A DNA stretch of 64,000 bases from positions 496,001 through 560,000 of the forward strand of contig NW_013171866.1 in NCBI RefSeq assembly GCF_000151665.1. The letters run 5' to 3'. Position numbers and translations under genes: made by a program. Numbering within the stretch: position 1 is the stretch's first letter; every line of letters begins with the position of its first letter. This stretch comes from Blastocystis hominis. Lineage: Eukaryota > Sar > Bigyra > Opalinata > Blastocystidae. Positions 18,033-29,262 of this stretch are shown here, in pieces. The notes below the pieces were generated by a model. The model saw nothing but the letters and a program-made list of their open reading frames with translations, made no database searches and was not told where the DNA came from.

Positions 18033-20165
18033 ATGGGAACTGCGAAGACACGTTTCCTCAAAGGTTTACGCAATTCAAATATTTTTGAGGCTTCCATGTT
18101 GGTGAATGTATCTGATCTGTCGTCCACCTTTCAAGAGATTGTGCAACAGAACTTCCAAGAAAAGACCGCGATTTTGATTCTTGTGGCGCCGGATGTGGAT
18201 GCCCTTTGCGCGTGCCGTATTTTAACTGTATGTGTCAGTTGTACAATGTGCTTCTGTGAAAGCGCCCTCGTTCTCAAACTCACGATTGCCTAGACATTAC
18301 TTCGTTCTCATAATATTATGTACAAGATTAAGCAAATATCGGGTTATGTGGATATGAGCCGTGTCAATCAAACCTGTGTTGTCGATAATGATGAGGTAAA
18401 CAAGCTATTTCGATTTGATGGTTTAGCTGTCAACGATCATTATGCTGAATTGTGGAGCAACAAACGACTTGAAAAGCATCCTCACCTTTTCGGATAGCTT
18501 AAAATGCTATGTCATCGATTGCCATCGTCCTGTTGTGATTAACAACGTAATGGATGAACATAATGTATCTTTGGGAAGGAAAGGGATTGATGTTAGATTG
18601 TTGTGATCAACGATGGATCGATCGACATGGCCGATATCCCTAGCGAAATTTCGGAGGATGAGGACGATGTGGAGGACGATTCTCTGTCAGAAGGCTTGGA
18701 AGACGACGTTTCGGACACCGAATTGGAAAATCGAAAGCGCCAACGAGCTGAGCGATTAGCCTATTTGCAGCACAAGGACAAGAAAAGACGAATGATCAAC
18801 GAATACAATGCTTTCAACTTTTATTCGCGGCCAGCGTCGATCATCGTAGCGTTGGGTTTTTGTTTTGAAATGCAGTTGCACAGTGTAATGAGACAACTCG
18901 ATCAACTTCACAATGATATGATTTGGCTGAGCATTGTGGGTGTCACAGACCAGTATTTGCAGAATCATATTAGTCACTCGAGCTATGCTGTGTGTTACAC
19001 GGAGATCTTATCCACAGTGATGAGTCTCAATTTGCAGGACGAAGAGAGTGTGGGATGCATTCGACAGTCATGCGAGCCTCGATTGCTTCTGTATCGCTTC
19101 TGGTCGTTGTATGAAAGCATGCTGAATTCTGAATATCTCGTATCGAAGCTGCAATTGACGCAGTCGAAGAGTAGATGAGCCCAATGTTCTGAATCACAAC
19201 GCATAGACCAAATCCACGTGAACGAATTACTCACCAAGGCAGGGATTTCATTGCACGACAGCAAACAACCGTTTTTGACTCCATCCTAGTTTGAATGATA
19301 GCTTTAAATATGTGTCGCTGCAAGTGAGGAGCCAACTGAATGAGCGTTTGAAGAACGTGAGTTCGCTCTTTCACACCGATGATCTTTTCTATGACTCGTT
19401 CGTTCGTCGTTATGGTAATCTTTTTTCTCAGTTCTTTCTCACGAAAAGACACGCGAACCGAGTTTTCAGCCGCGGATGTTGCGTACGCCGCGAATGCTCT
19501 GCTCGAGGAGTGTATTCTAGGCGATGACGATGTGGTAAACGAACACGTTGCTCTCATCGATTGAATTGAACGTAGTGGGAGGAGAATTGGAATCGTGCCT
19601 ACGATGCTTTGCTCACCGATCGCAATTTGCCTGCTCTTTTGCAGGGAGTTTCGTATTGTCAGAAGCAGCAGCAAGCCTTATTCCGCGTGGGTGCTGGGAT
19701 TTTAGCGGGAGGGAAAATCCGGATCGCAGAGAAATTCCGGTTTGTGTTCGTCAATGAATTGGCGGAGAGCGATGTGCTGATCTTCACGCAGCCCATTATG
19801 CTGCAACGATTAGCGCAGTACATCGTGCATGTGAAGGTGCAGGCCGGCGATTGGGTGGGGAAGAAGGGCTTGCCGCTGATCGTGTGCGTGCTGAATCCTC
19901 GAAGGAATATTTACTTGGTGACGGGAGTGAATTGTTCGGAGCAGGGAGAAGAGGAGACGAAGTGGGATGCGTGGTGAGTGAGTGAGTGTTGTGTAGTCAG
20001 TTCCGCATGATGTTTGACACTGCGACGCGTCAAATGAACGCTCGGTGCAGGTTGGATTCGTTCAGCGGTTCGGTGATGCAGATCCACAAGGATGATATGG
20101 TTCAGTTTATTGATCAGCTGCATTGCAGTTTGAAGGATTACTATACAGAGACTGGAAGTTTATAG
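18033..20165 (+). CDS. CDC45: CDC45, replicative helicase (CMG) subunit
   Basis: CDC45 is the DHH-fold subunit of the Cdc45–MCM–GINS helicase needed to start and extend DNA replication. Landmarks after splicing: the N-terminal LVAPDVDALCACRIL motif, TLLRSHNIMYKIKQISGY, CYVIDCHRPVVINN, an acidic loop (SEISEDEDDVEDDSLSEG), and ESVGCIRQSCEPRLLLYRFW. Further on come SAADVAYAANALLE and the C-terminal VFVNELAESDVLIFTQP, ending YYTETGSL at TAG 20163–20165. At least eight short introns interrupt it; the first (about 18228–18294) is longer than usual at ~67 nt. The start ATG at 18033 gives MGTAKTRFLKGLRNSNIFE. Some internal exon boundaries between 19175 and 19620 are only approximate. Confidence 0.88.
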
Positions 20166-20188
20166 TGCGTTTTTATGCTTTGTGTTGT

Positions 20189-20196
20189 TGTTTGTT
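20189..20196 (+). terminator. TGTTTGTT 3'-end signal of CDC45
   Basis: Exact TGTTTGTT 24 nt after the CDC45 stop codon. Confidence 0.5.
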
Positions 20197-20245
20197 AAAG
20201 AGTGAATAGGGTTGAGGAAGGCATCGAAGGATGCGGGATGATGGA

Positions 20246-20294
20246 ATGGATTGGATTGGATTGGATTGGATTGGATTGGATTGGATTGGATTGG
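20246..20294. repeat. (TTGGA)n microsatellite
   Basis: About ten tandem copies of the pentamer TTGGA, lying between the convergent 3' ends of CDC45 and the next minus-strand gene. The rest of the 20166–20713 gap shows no gene. Confidence 0.85.
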
Positions 20295-20713
20295 TAAGGG
20301 GCTTGAGGATTTGTTGGGAATGATTCTTACCGTGATTGGAATTATTAAAACATCGTATGATCGTTTTTACAAGCTCTAAATCAGCGATAGAGGTGAAGTC
20401 ACTACAAGTGTATGTGTATATTGAAGTGGTTCAATACATAATAGCAGAATACCTAATCAGTGATACATGTTGATAAGTAAGGAAGAAAATAGACATGAGA
20501 AATGAGGATTGTACTCAATAACAAAAACTCTGAGTGAAGAATCATTAGAAAAACGCTCACTCCTCACTCACAATCAACATGATTATGGTACTCAACAACT
20601 CTTTTGCAAAGATACAACAAGCATAACATCAATTCACCTTCTATAATAAGCAATTTACCTCTGTCCCATCCTACCTACCTATTTATCATGCAAAATGAAT
20701 GACCCAACCATCA

Positions 20714-22139
20714 TCACTTGAGTCTGAAAATCACGAACCATCGCGATTCATGAATGAAACAAACAGAACAAAAATACGCGGTTTCTTTCGCATCCTTGAA
20801 AAAGCCTTCTTCATGAAGTAACGCGTTACAATCCTTGCACACCGTCGAATACTTAGAGTTCATAAACCCGCAGCGACCGCATTTCACAGTGGCCGAAGTC
20901 TCGTCCATCACATCGCGCGTCTTCCCCGTAATCAGCACTGACGGCGAAGCCAGCGTTCGCAACAATCGGATCGACTCGGAATCATCCGCATCCACTCTAG
21001 AATGAATCAAAAAGGGCGAAACGAACATGGAAACCATAATATCAGCGTGTCTGCGAGTAATAAAAAAAGAGAAAAGAGCTACCTTTTATATTTGAGAATC
21101 CGGTTTATAATGTACAGAAGCACGCATATAATGAGATATGGATACAAAGACCGCCAAAAGGAAGTGACTGCCGGAATCTCATCTACAGAAGTGGACATCA
21201 GCACTAATGATCACGCTTCGTCTCGATCCTACAGTGGTTGCTTGTATCATACATTTCGCACTTTGTTAGCAATTTCTCATATCTGTTCACATCCCAGAAA
21301 GTGACTTTTTGGTTGCTTTCTGGGCTGATTTTAAACGATGCTAAGACTTGGGCTAGATTTCAGGAATTCCAAAAGTCGAAACGTTTTCTGTTGAGCAAAT
21401 AACACATTATTAGAGCGTTCATGTTTGTATCAACCTGGTAGGATACGGATCGTTTGGTTCTGCGAACGTTTATGATTCGAAACGTTGCTTTGGTTTATCG
21501 AAATTCAATCGAATACCATCGTCTGTCTGAGCTTGAATTGGCTTCATGTAAAAGAAGGAGCCATTATTGAGCTGTGCAATACAATGAATCGTATACACAG
21601 TGTTCGGCGAGAGCGCAAGCAGTTTGATAACGCCTTCGGCTAGACATCAAGAGAGGAGTGTGAGAAGACAAGATATAAAATTCCCCTCGGCTTCTTTCTC
21701 AAGCAGGTCTGTTGTGAAATTCGTGTTCCCCTTTAGGGCTTTACACCAAACAAGCGTATCTTCCGTAACATTGATGTGAACATAAATCGATGCTGGTGTA
21801 ATCACTTGAATATGAGAAGAAGCAAACGGGGCTGGAGAATTGGTAGTTCCGGGGGTGGGTGTAAGATGGTCACCCGACGATTCGGCAGAAGGAGCAACCG
21901 TACCTCCTAGAACGTAAAACTCCGAAAAGAAGGTAAACTCGAGCTATTACTGTGAATTCTCTTGGTTGCTTTGAAAGACGTTTTTGTTTTCTGCGAATCA
22001 ACTATTTAACATTACCCGTACTACGCTTTTTAGTGAACCGGCCTGCACTGACACCGTCAAAAATGCTAGAACTAGGTGATGAAGGTTGTTCGTAGGTGTT
22101 ACAAGATATATAAAGAAATGATTTAAGACAGAAATACAT
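20714..22139 (-). CDS. Single-pass membrane protein: FN3-like ectodomain, RanBP2-like zinc finger
   Basis: Splicing on the minus strand links four segments. First is a Ser/Pro-rich start (near 22139, MYFCLKSFLYISCNTYEQP). Second is a β-sandwich resembling fibronectin type III (VITPASIYVHINVTEDTLVW, then LALSPNTVYTIHCIAQLNNG; about 21530–21900). Third is a hydrophobic segment (SLYPYLIICVLLYIINRIL, about 21105–21165) followed by basic residues. Fourth is a C-terminal domain with VKCGRCGFMNSKYSTVCKDC, which fits the RanBP2-type C-x2-C...N...C-x2-C finger, plus a further Cys pair. The topology suggests a lumenal or outer β-domain and a cytosolic zinc finger. I do not recognise a named orthologue. 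The N-terminal exons between 21900 and 22139 do not join cleanly by eye, so the 5' end is uncertain. Confidence 0.5.
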
Positions 22140-22323
22140 ATACCTAACAAGAAATAACAGAAAACTGAAGGTTTGGTAATCGTATTTTCAATTATACGTG
22201 TATCAATCAAAGGAAGGGCAACAGAGCAATGAATTATATACTACAAAGAAGCTGCTGGAGACACATCATGACGTGGACCGTTGAATCGTAAATAAACTCG
22301 GAAATAATTATACTGTCGGTCAA

Positions 22324-22785
22324 TCAATTAAAGCGGCCTCGAATTCTACGAGCCAATTGAATATCTCTCACCATCACAGTGACTCGTTTAGCGTGTATCG
22401 TACACAAATTACTACACTAAAATGACTTAAGAGACATGTCTACGCATCTTCGAAAATAGAAACGAGATATGCCTCTGTTGCACACTGAAGAGCTTCGATC
22501 GCGGTCAGTGTCCAACGCAGTTGCTCCTTCGTAAAGCGCTCTGCGATTTCTTTCACCTATATGAAAATCTTTCCTGAAGCTCACCAATCTGGCAAAAGGG
22601 AGTTTGCGGATAAGAAGCTCCGTCGAATTCTGATATCTACGGATTTCATGGAGGGCTTTGACTCCTGGACGATATCGTTTCTTTTTAGTTTTCACCAGTT
22701 GGGATGTGTCCATGTTTTCATCGTTATTGGCAGGCTCCTTCTTCGATGGTTTTGAATTCCGGTTTACGGTCAGTGCCCGAGCCAT
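22324..22785 (-). CDS. Histone H3 variant, CENP-A/CenH3-like
   Basis: A histone-fold protein of 133 aa assembled from three exons; introns lie near 22562–22588 and 22424–22455. The H3 core is plain: [74 protein letters not shown]. It departs from replication H3 in ways typical of centromeric H3. The N-tail ([18 protein letters not shown]) lacks the canonical ARTKQTARKS. Loop 1 is one residue longer (FTKEQLRW versus FKTDLRF) and carries a Trp. The QEACEAYLV helix is changed to QCATEAYLV. It probably marks centromeric nucleosomes. A non-centromeric divergent H3 is the alternative. The start ATG is at 22785 and the TGA at 22324–22326. Confidence 0.82.
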
Positions 22786-22827
22786 TTTCCTATGGAAAAA
22801 GAAAAAGTACACATCTCCTCGTCTTCC

Positions 22828-22835
22828 AACAAACA
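22828..22835 (-). terminator. TGTTTGTT 3'-end signal
   Basis: AACAAACA on +, about 105 nt beyond the stop of the minus-strand RING gene and 43 bp upstream of the CenH3 start. Confidence 0.35.
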
Positions 22836-22939
22836 AGCGTTCACTAATTATGGCACAATTATTTTCAATTTCCAGACATCAAAAACCTTCTCACCGTCTC
22901 TTCATCGAGCCTTTCATGTTGTCTCTGCAGCACCAGATT

Positions 22940-24170
22940 CTACAAATCGCCGCATTTCTCCATTCCTACCGCTGGCTTCGTTACCGAACTCGACGACTTC
23001 GACGACTTCAGCACGGGGATCCCCGGCACCGCGGGCACCGCAGGCACCGCAGGCACCGCAGGCACCGCAGGCACCGCAGGCACCGCCTCCCCCGACGGGT
23101 ACAATCCCTCACGGTTCGAAGCCTGTGGGATCCCACCGAACTGCCCGGGCGGGTAGACGGCGGGCCGGGCCGCGTAGCCGGTGGGGGTGGCGGAGGTGGC
23201 GGAGGGGGTGCGGTAGTAGCTGACCGGGTCGCCGGCGGCGCGGTCTGCGCGGCCCAGCGCGCTGCGCACGGAGCTCTTGAGCTTGCCGAAGAGCCCGCGC
23301 GTGCCGCCGGCGGGCGCCATGGGGGGCGCGGGGATGGCGGTGTAGACGGGCAGCGCGGCGCTGGCGTGGTTGGAGCTGGTCACGGGGATGGCCAGCGGCG
23401 CGGCGGAGCGAGGCAGGTCGGAGACGCAGGTGTCGCCCACGGGCAGCGGCACCATGGACCACTCGATCTCCCGCTGCAGCTCCGCAGCCGCCTCCGCCGA
23501 CGTTCCTGGGGGCGCCATGGGGGGCGCCATGGGGGGCGCCATGGATCCAGCGGACCCAATGGAAGCAGAGGAGCCGGGGGGTAAAGGGACGGGCGGGTAG
23601 GCCGGCGAGAGGGGAAGGGAGGCGTCCGCGGGGGCGAGCGATGAGCCGTACACGGGGACATCGGGAAGGACAGAGCCTCCGGGGACTCCGGTGGGATCGT
23701 ACGATCCGTTGAGAGGCACCACGTGCGGAGCCGCGCTGAGCGGCGTCGCATTGCAGTAGATGGGCAACTCTGGACGCTCCGCAGAGTTGGATGGGGTGTG
23801 AGAGGGGAGCGGAAAACCAGCTTGGGAGCTCTGCTGGGCCTCACAACAAAGGGGAATATGAGCAGCGGTTGAGGGATTGGAGTAAGGATTTGAAATCTCA
23901 GTAACAGAACTGGGATCTCCAGGTAGAAAAATGGACGGGCCGTTGTTATTTCGGTTTGCGTAAAAAACTTCTCCACGATAATGGGACTAGATCACAACAT
24001 CCTTCCACATGTACGCTTTCAATGGAGTGCTTTTCCCAATTTGCACACAAAGGACAAACAGAGCGGATACCGCGACGATAGGAACAACCATCACATATGT
24101 AGTGTTGTCCACAGTCAAGCGACATAATTTTCCTTTGCGACCCTCCGCAAAATGAACAGACGCTGCTCAA
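22940..24170 (-). CDS. RING-type zinc finger protein with long disordered Pro/Ala tail
   Basis: Exon 1 (from ATG 24170) encodes a compact zinc finger, CSFC...LDCGQHYICDGC...SVCPLC, which fits the C3HC4 RING order, so E3 ubiquitin ligase activity is plausible. A 31-nt intron near 23990–24020 joins it in frame to a long low-complexity exon rich in Pro, Ala, Ser and Gly (MAPPMAPPMAPPG, then repeated PAV units). A predicted ordered patch (SAEAAAELQREIEWSMVPLP) sits in the middle. The end is at the stop near 22940. The tail has no recognised domain. The RING pattern is clear but short, so substrate and partners cannot be guessed. Confidence 0.6.
23023..23090. repeat. 9-bp tandem repeat coding for Ala-Val-Pro
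   Basis: About seven copies of GGCACCGCA within the RING gene tail; on the minus strand they encode (PAV)n. This is likely a length-variable coding minisatellite. Confidence 0.8.
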
Positions 24171-24488
24171 TGCTATAGCGTGATACCATCAATGGGCTGC
24201 TTACGCCTTCCATTTTCCGAGATGGGAGCAAGTAAGGGCATTATGCACGGTATAACAATCACTTAAGAGCTGACTACAATGCTTTCGTTGTCTCTAGTTA
24301 AATCCGACTGTTAAACACAAAACTTCGGTGTGCAGGATTCGGTTTGACCGAACATCTTTTCAACGTGTTTCCGCACGGCTCCTGCTGTACGCCCATTTTT
24401 CCCTAGAGACCGAAGTCCCCACACTTGCCACACTTGCTGCAACAAACACATCGCACACACATTGCTCTCATCCAGGGTCTTGACCTAA
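24171..24488. other. Intergenic, nothing recognised beyond a 3' signal
   Basis: Holds the 5' flank of the RING gene and the 3' flank of the carrier gene, including AACAAACA at 24441–24448. No gene is seen. Confidence 0.4.
24441..24448 (-). terminator. TGTTTGTT 3'-end signal of the SLC25 carrier
   Basis: TGTTTGTT on the minus strand, about 41 nt past the carrier stop at 24489. Confidence 0.5.
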
Positions 24489-25479
24489 CTAGAACACTTT
24501 GTTCATCATCGCCTTGCTCTGCTCGTAGCACACGAAGCACGCCGCGTTTCCGAGGAAGGCACGAATAATGCAGGGCGTGAATCCCGGGAAGAACGCCTTC
24601 ACGCCTCCCTCCGCATAGAGACGCTTCGCGCAGTCCATAAATCCGTGGTACTTTCGCTCCGCCTTCACAATGTTGTCCACCTGCAGCTGGGACTTGACGA
24701 TATCGAGCGGGTAGATGCCAGCCCAGTAGGCGATGCCTCCCACGCCTCCAGCCATGAACTGCGTGAACATGCCCTGATACTGCATGTCGCTGAGAGGCTG
24801 GTCCTTCTTGAGCAGCGCGCGACGGTACCACTCGTAGACGCCGAAATAGAGCGAGACAGCGATAGTGTCACGCAGAAGGGTCGTGCAGAAACCCTGGTAG
24901 CAACCGAAGATACCGTTCACCTTGATGATTTTCTTAATGGCGCCGCCGACGGTGTTGAACTCCGCCTTGTACTCCGGATTGTCTTTCGCGCGAATGATCT
25001 GGACTTGGAGCTGCGACTTGAACAGATCCATCGGGGTTTCCACGAAGGAGACCGCGACGCCTGTGAAGGCTCCAGCCAAAAAGGTCTGAGGAAGAGTCAG
25101 GATCTCACCATGACCAATGATCTGCTTCATCTGACCGTACGTGAGGAACTGAACGGCGTTAAAGATCATGTTTCCTACCGTTAAACCCAGCGCACACTCA
25201 TACCCCAAAGAGGAGAGATAAAACCCTTGTAAAAGCCGCTGACTCCCTCCCACTTCACTGTTTTCTTTACACAATCAGTCATATTCTTGTACAAAGGATT
25301 TTCGCGACTCTGAGTCTGAAGTCGTGCAAAATGAAGGATTCACACCGTAATAAACACTTAAGGATATTGACTTTGATCGTATCAAAAGGATGACCCACAG
25401 CTACAATACCAACGCCACCGAAACAACCTGCAATCAGGTCCTTGGCCATAGTTCGCGCATTTGACTCTGTCTTTACCAT
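24489..25479 (-). CDS. Mitochondrial carrier (SLC25), carnitine/ornithine-carrier-like
   Basis: An inner-membrane metabolite carrier of about 300 aa with three ~100-residue repeats. Starts at ATG 25479 (MVKTESNARTMAKDLIAGCF). The three PxD/E signature motifs are GHPFDTIK, ETPMDLFKSQLQ and IYPLDIVKSQLQ. The first motif is followed, after an unusually long ~56-nt intron (about 25316–25371), by TQSRENPLYKNM. A 29-nt intron near 25175–25203 restores SPLWGNMIFNAVQFLTYGQM. GHPFDTIK plus the NAV..F.YG helix recalls the acyl-carnitine/ornithine carrier branch (SLC25A20/15, Crc1/Ymc). The substrate cannot be fixed by eye. If the host is Blastocystis, the carrier would serve its mitochondrion-related organelle. 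Confidence 0.85.
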
Positions 25480-25691
25480 TTCTGCTGTAAAAAAAATAAC
25501 TGTGAAAAAGAGAAACAGAGAAATCTAAGCTAAGTACAAAAAACTACTGTGATCAATTGTGTTTTTCCTACCTATCATTCCAATAGCAAGAGTTGCCGTT
25601 GCGGCCACTTTGAAAATTTGGTGAGATACGTATCATCCCAGAATAAATGCGGAAGAAGGGAGTGTTTTCAATCTTTGGTAGAAAAAACAAC

Positions 25692-26852
25692 CTAGATAAA
25701 CAGCTTGTTAGAAAAGATTTCGTTGTACAGTGCGGCTTCTCCCTCTTCTTCGATAACATCTTCCTTGAAACGCGGATAGTAGCAAGTCGGATCTTCTGGT
25801 TTGGCTGCACGAATGAGTGGAGAGGCAATCGCTCGGTTTTGAATGTTTTCCCAGGGAGCATCCTTGATCCACTATCGATCAGAACCATCTTTCTTTCCTA
25901 CCGGATGGCTTTGCAGTTCCTTCAAATCTTTCCCCATTCGCTGTTCTGGATCGGAGCTTACTAGTTTATTGATGAAATCCTGCGCTTCTAGAGAGGTGTG
26001 CTTATACTCTAGCTTGCCGATGAGAATTCGCTGCAGCGTCTCGGTTGTTGTGCTTCCGTGAAACGGAAGTTGACCTTCGGAGAGCTCTACTGACGAGGCA
26101 ACCGAGAGAGTGGTACCATAGAGCAGACATCCCAGCATATACCAGTCGTAGGAGAACGAAATTCCCTTGTTAAGAAGCATTTCGGGGGACATCGACTCCA
26201 TATATCCCACCATCTTGTAATATGGAAAGGAGATATCCTTCTTGGACTCCGAAAACCCTGTCAATTGGATGTATCCATCCTGGTCTAATAGAACGTTTTC
26301 TGATACCAGTCCACAAAAGAGGTAGTTCTGCTCATGGAGAAAATGGATTGCTAAAATGAGTTGGACAGCCACAAATTGCAATAGGGCGTCGCTGAGATTA
26401 CCGGATACTTTCACTAGGGAGTAGAGTGAACCTCCTGGACAGAAATCGGTGAGGATGTAAATATTACGCGCATCTATGCGTGGATGATATGAACAAAGGA
26501 TACCCTGAAAAATATCGCGAATAGAGAGAATGAAGGGGTGATTGATGGAGACAAGTTGACGGAGTTGGTCGCATACCTTAATTGCTTCCTCCTCTCCGTC
26601 GATTAGACACTTGTGGATGGTTTTGATAGCGACAGGAAGATTGTTATCCTACACGTGACTTGGATACAATGAAGAGTGAACTAAACATCGGCAGAACCGC
26701 ACATCTCCCTTCTTGCACAGTCCGATAACTGCTATCTGACGATAGTGAGAGAGTTTACGCATCCCTTCCTCAAACACTTGAGGTTGGGTCGGAAGATTTT
26801 CAAACGAAGTGACAGTAGGCGAGTGCGAGGAATCCATAGAGTGTGAAGACAT
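25692..26852 (-). CDS. AGC-family pseudokinase
   Basis: A protein-kinase fold of the AGC group that looks catalytically dead. Starts at ATG 26852 (MSSHSMDSSHSPTVTSFENL). The β3 lysine is kept (LPVAIKTIHK) and the C-lobe and AGC tail are present (HPWIKDAPWENIQNRAIASP, ending SNKLFI at TAG 25692–25694). The HRD/YRD catalytic loop reads YLFCGLVSENVLLD, so the Asp base is lost, and DFG reads LTGFS, so the metal-binding Asp is lost. Three ~30-nt introns splice in phase, and one restores HPW. It may act as an allosteric scaffold. Sequencing error is unlikely because two separate motifs are changed within otherwise conserved context. Confidence 0.75.
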
Positions 26853-26969
26853 TGATGCAGCTCAATCTGGTGGATAAAAGCAGTATTGAGAAAGAGGTAA
26901 ACAACAATAATAATATGATGATGATCATAACAAACAATTCTAAACTCGTTCATCCAATCAAATTCTGCG

Positions 26970-26977
26970 AACAAACA
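26970..26977 (-). terminator. TGTTTGTT 3'-end signal, 4 nt after the stop
   Basis: AACAAACA on +. On the minus strand the order is TAG stop, 4-nt spacer, TGTTTGTT, so cleavage could fall right at the stop codon. Confidence 0.55.
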
Positions 26978-26981
26978 CACT

Positions 26982-28047
26982 CTAAAAGAACGAATTGAAA
27001 ACACGATAGGCATATTCAAAGCTGAGAAAAAGAACAGCATTTGCAGGGACTGCGCGTATCAGCGTGCACCCAAGACCTCGGAACATTCCTCGCACTCCCA
27101 GAGATCTCGCAACCACCGCCCATCGATTTCCTTTTGCTTGCTTATACAATGTAGTGTCTGTCTGAAGAATCGATTTTATGGTGTCAATCGGATAGATAGA
27201 CGCCCAGTACGTAGCTCCACTTTGAGTGAGTCAAAGAAGTCAAGAAAACCTAATCGATCCAGCTGCGATGATGCCAAAAAGCGGAATGGTAGAACGCGTA
27301 TAACCTTTCCGGATAAACGGCTTAAGGGATAATTCGTAACTAGAGTTGGCATTGAAAACGAAATGTACACTATCATCCAGATCGACGTTCCGGGCACTTC
27401 ACGCAGCAGAGTCAACGAAAGTCCTCGGAATAGACCCGTGAATCCATCCGTCTTCAGCACATTGCGAATTACGCCCAGTGAAGTTGTCTTGGCTACAGAT
27501 TTGGGCTGTGATTGTTCGATCTGAAGACGGCACTTCAGAAGTTCAACAGGGGTCAGAAGGAGTGAAATAGTCGCTCCAGAGCCCATAGAGGAAAAGAGCA
27601 TCTGTGAAAAAGTGATATGCTCCGGATCTAGAGAGTTTTATAGTTCAGAATGACTTTGGTACCTTTGACTCCACAAAGCCTCTTAAAAAATCCATAGGAG
27701 ATAAATGTCAATCCATTTTCGGCTAAACTGCCAATCAATGGGAACTGAACACCCTAATATCAAGTACAGTGCTGGAAAATAACTCGATAGAGTCCTCGAA
27801 ATCCATATTCAGCCACCGTCTTTTTCATACAGTCAAGCGAACTGGAATACTTTCCCTACGGGGAATAGAGTGGTAGTTATGTTACAGGATCAACTACCTG
27901 CATGAGTACCTTCACAGTATCAAACGGATGCTCCACTAATTTGCATGTTGCACCCGAAACCTACAATCAAGCGATCCACACATCACATACGATTCCAGAG
28001 AGCAAGTCCACAGCCAGGGAGGACTTCTTGGCAGAATTCGGCGCCAT
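26982..28047 (-). CDS. Mitochondrial carrier (SLC25), second copy
   Basis: An inner-membrane carrier of about 270 aa in seven or so exons. Starts at ATG 28047 (MAPNSAKKSSLAVDLLSG). Signature motifs are EHPFDTVKVLMQ, TPVELLKCRLQ and IYPIDTIKSILQ. Short introns of 28–31 nt restore frames throughout; for example a 29-nt intron near 27341–27369 gives WMIVYELSLKPFIRKG, and one near 27220–27249 gives AAGSISGATYWASIYPID. Ends VFNSFF at TAG 26982–26984. HPFDTVK with the downstream WASIYPID block again recalls the carnitine/ornithine branch. Substrate unknown. Confidence 0.82.
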
Positions 28048-28116
28048 TCTGACAAGAGAAAAAGGGTGTTCAAAAAAGTCGTGAATTTGGCATTGTGAGT
28101 ACTATTTTTTGGAATC

Positions 28117-29152
28117 ATGTCAAAACGACTCTATGTTGGTAATCTCGAATACGGGGTAGAGAATGATGACCTCAGCAAGCTTTTTGGTCAGGTAGTCGTA
28201 ATAGAACCCATTAAGGATAGTTCGGAGAAATCACTGATATAGCGATTAAAGACAGAGGTCAAGGAGCAGTTTATGCATTCGTTGAGTTTTCCAAGGAAGA
28301 GGAGGCTGACAATGCTCAAAGCAGTTTGAACAGTACCCATTTTATGGGGAGAGATATCCGGGTGGAATATACGAGAGGTCTAAGGTATTCTACAGGTGAT
28401 TCGATTCGCCGAGGTCCTCCTCGTAGAACGGACTATCGTATCGAGGTTACGCATTTGCCTCACAATTGCAGCTGGCAGGTACATCTAATTGCTGTTGTTA
28501 ATAGCAGGATTTAAAGGACTATATGAGTCGCATTGGTCCAGTGGGCTATTGTGATATTCGTCATGGCTATGGTGTTGTGGAGTTTATCCACTACGAAGAT
28601 ATGAAGCGTGCAGTGCGTAAGTTGGACGACACCAAGATGTACAGCAATGGAGAATCGAACTACATCCATGTGTACAATTGCTATCATTCGAGACATCATC
28701 GTCATCATGATCGTTCTCGTTCTCGTTCCCGTTCTCGTTCTCATTCTCGTTCTTATTCTTACTCACCTTCGCGTTCTCGATCGCGTTCTCGTTCTCGTTC
28801 CTATTCGTACTCAAGCTACGATTCGCGTTCGCCCTCACATTCATACTCGCACTCGCACTCTCATTCGCCTTCACACTCACGCTCACATTCACATTCACCC
28901 TCACCCTCACAGGCGAGTGCAGCGTCCAAACCGCGATCACCTAGTACCAGTTCGCAAAAAGAGAAGGAGGTCAAGAAGGAAGAGGAAAAGGAAGTTCAAA
29001 ACGAGGTGGAAAACCAGAACGAAAACCAGAGCGAAAACCAGAATGGAAATCAGAGCGAAAACCAGAGCGAAAATCAGAGCGAAAACCAGAACGAAAATCA
29101 GAGCGAAAACCAGAACGAAAATCAGAGCGAAAACCAAACAGTAAACAACTAG
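28117..29152 (+). CDS. SR-type splicing factor: two RRMs, RS domain, Asn/Glu/Gln-rich tail
   Basis: An RNA-binding splicing regulator of SRSF1-like layout. RRM1 has RNP2 LYVGNL and RNP1 GAVYAFVEF. After an RGLRYSTG linker, RRM2 begins [10 protein letters not shown] and contains YGVVEF. A Ser/Arg domain follows (alternating RS from ~28700 to 28810, then SHS runs), then a tail of NENQSENQ repeats to TAG at 29152. Introns at about 28190–28219 and 28479–28508 splice in frame. An SR protein fits a genome loaded with mini-introns, but a direct role in them is only inference. Confidence 0.85.
28700..28910. repeat. Low-complexity RS/SH coding repeat
   Basis: Short-period repeats of TCTCGT/TCACAT type encode the RS domain. 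A second block of 12-bp units at ~29016–29140 encodes the NENQ/SENQ tail. Confidence 0.75.
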
Positions 29153-29262
29153 TCATATGAGTTATTGAAAGCTTTGTTGAATAAACAAGGAACAGATAGG
29201 TAAATGAACGAGTATTCTCTGTTAAAGAACGGCTTTGAAGTAAGTGAATCGAGGCATCCAAC

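Noticed and set aside
20714..21037. Zinc ribbon first read as the C-terminus of the tRNA thiolation protein CTU1/NCS6
   Set aside because: The motif CGRCGFMN...CKDC fits RanBP2 fingers better, and the upstream spliced exons encode an FN3-like domain and membrane helix, not an ATP-pyrophosphatase.
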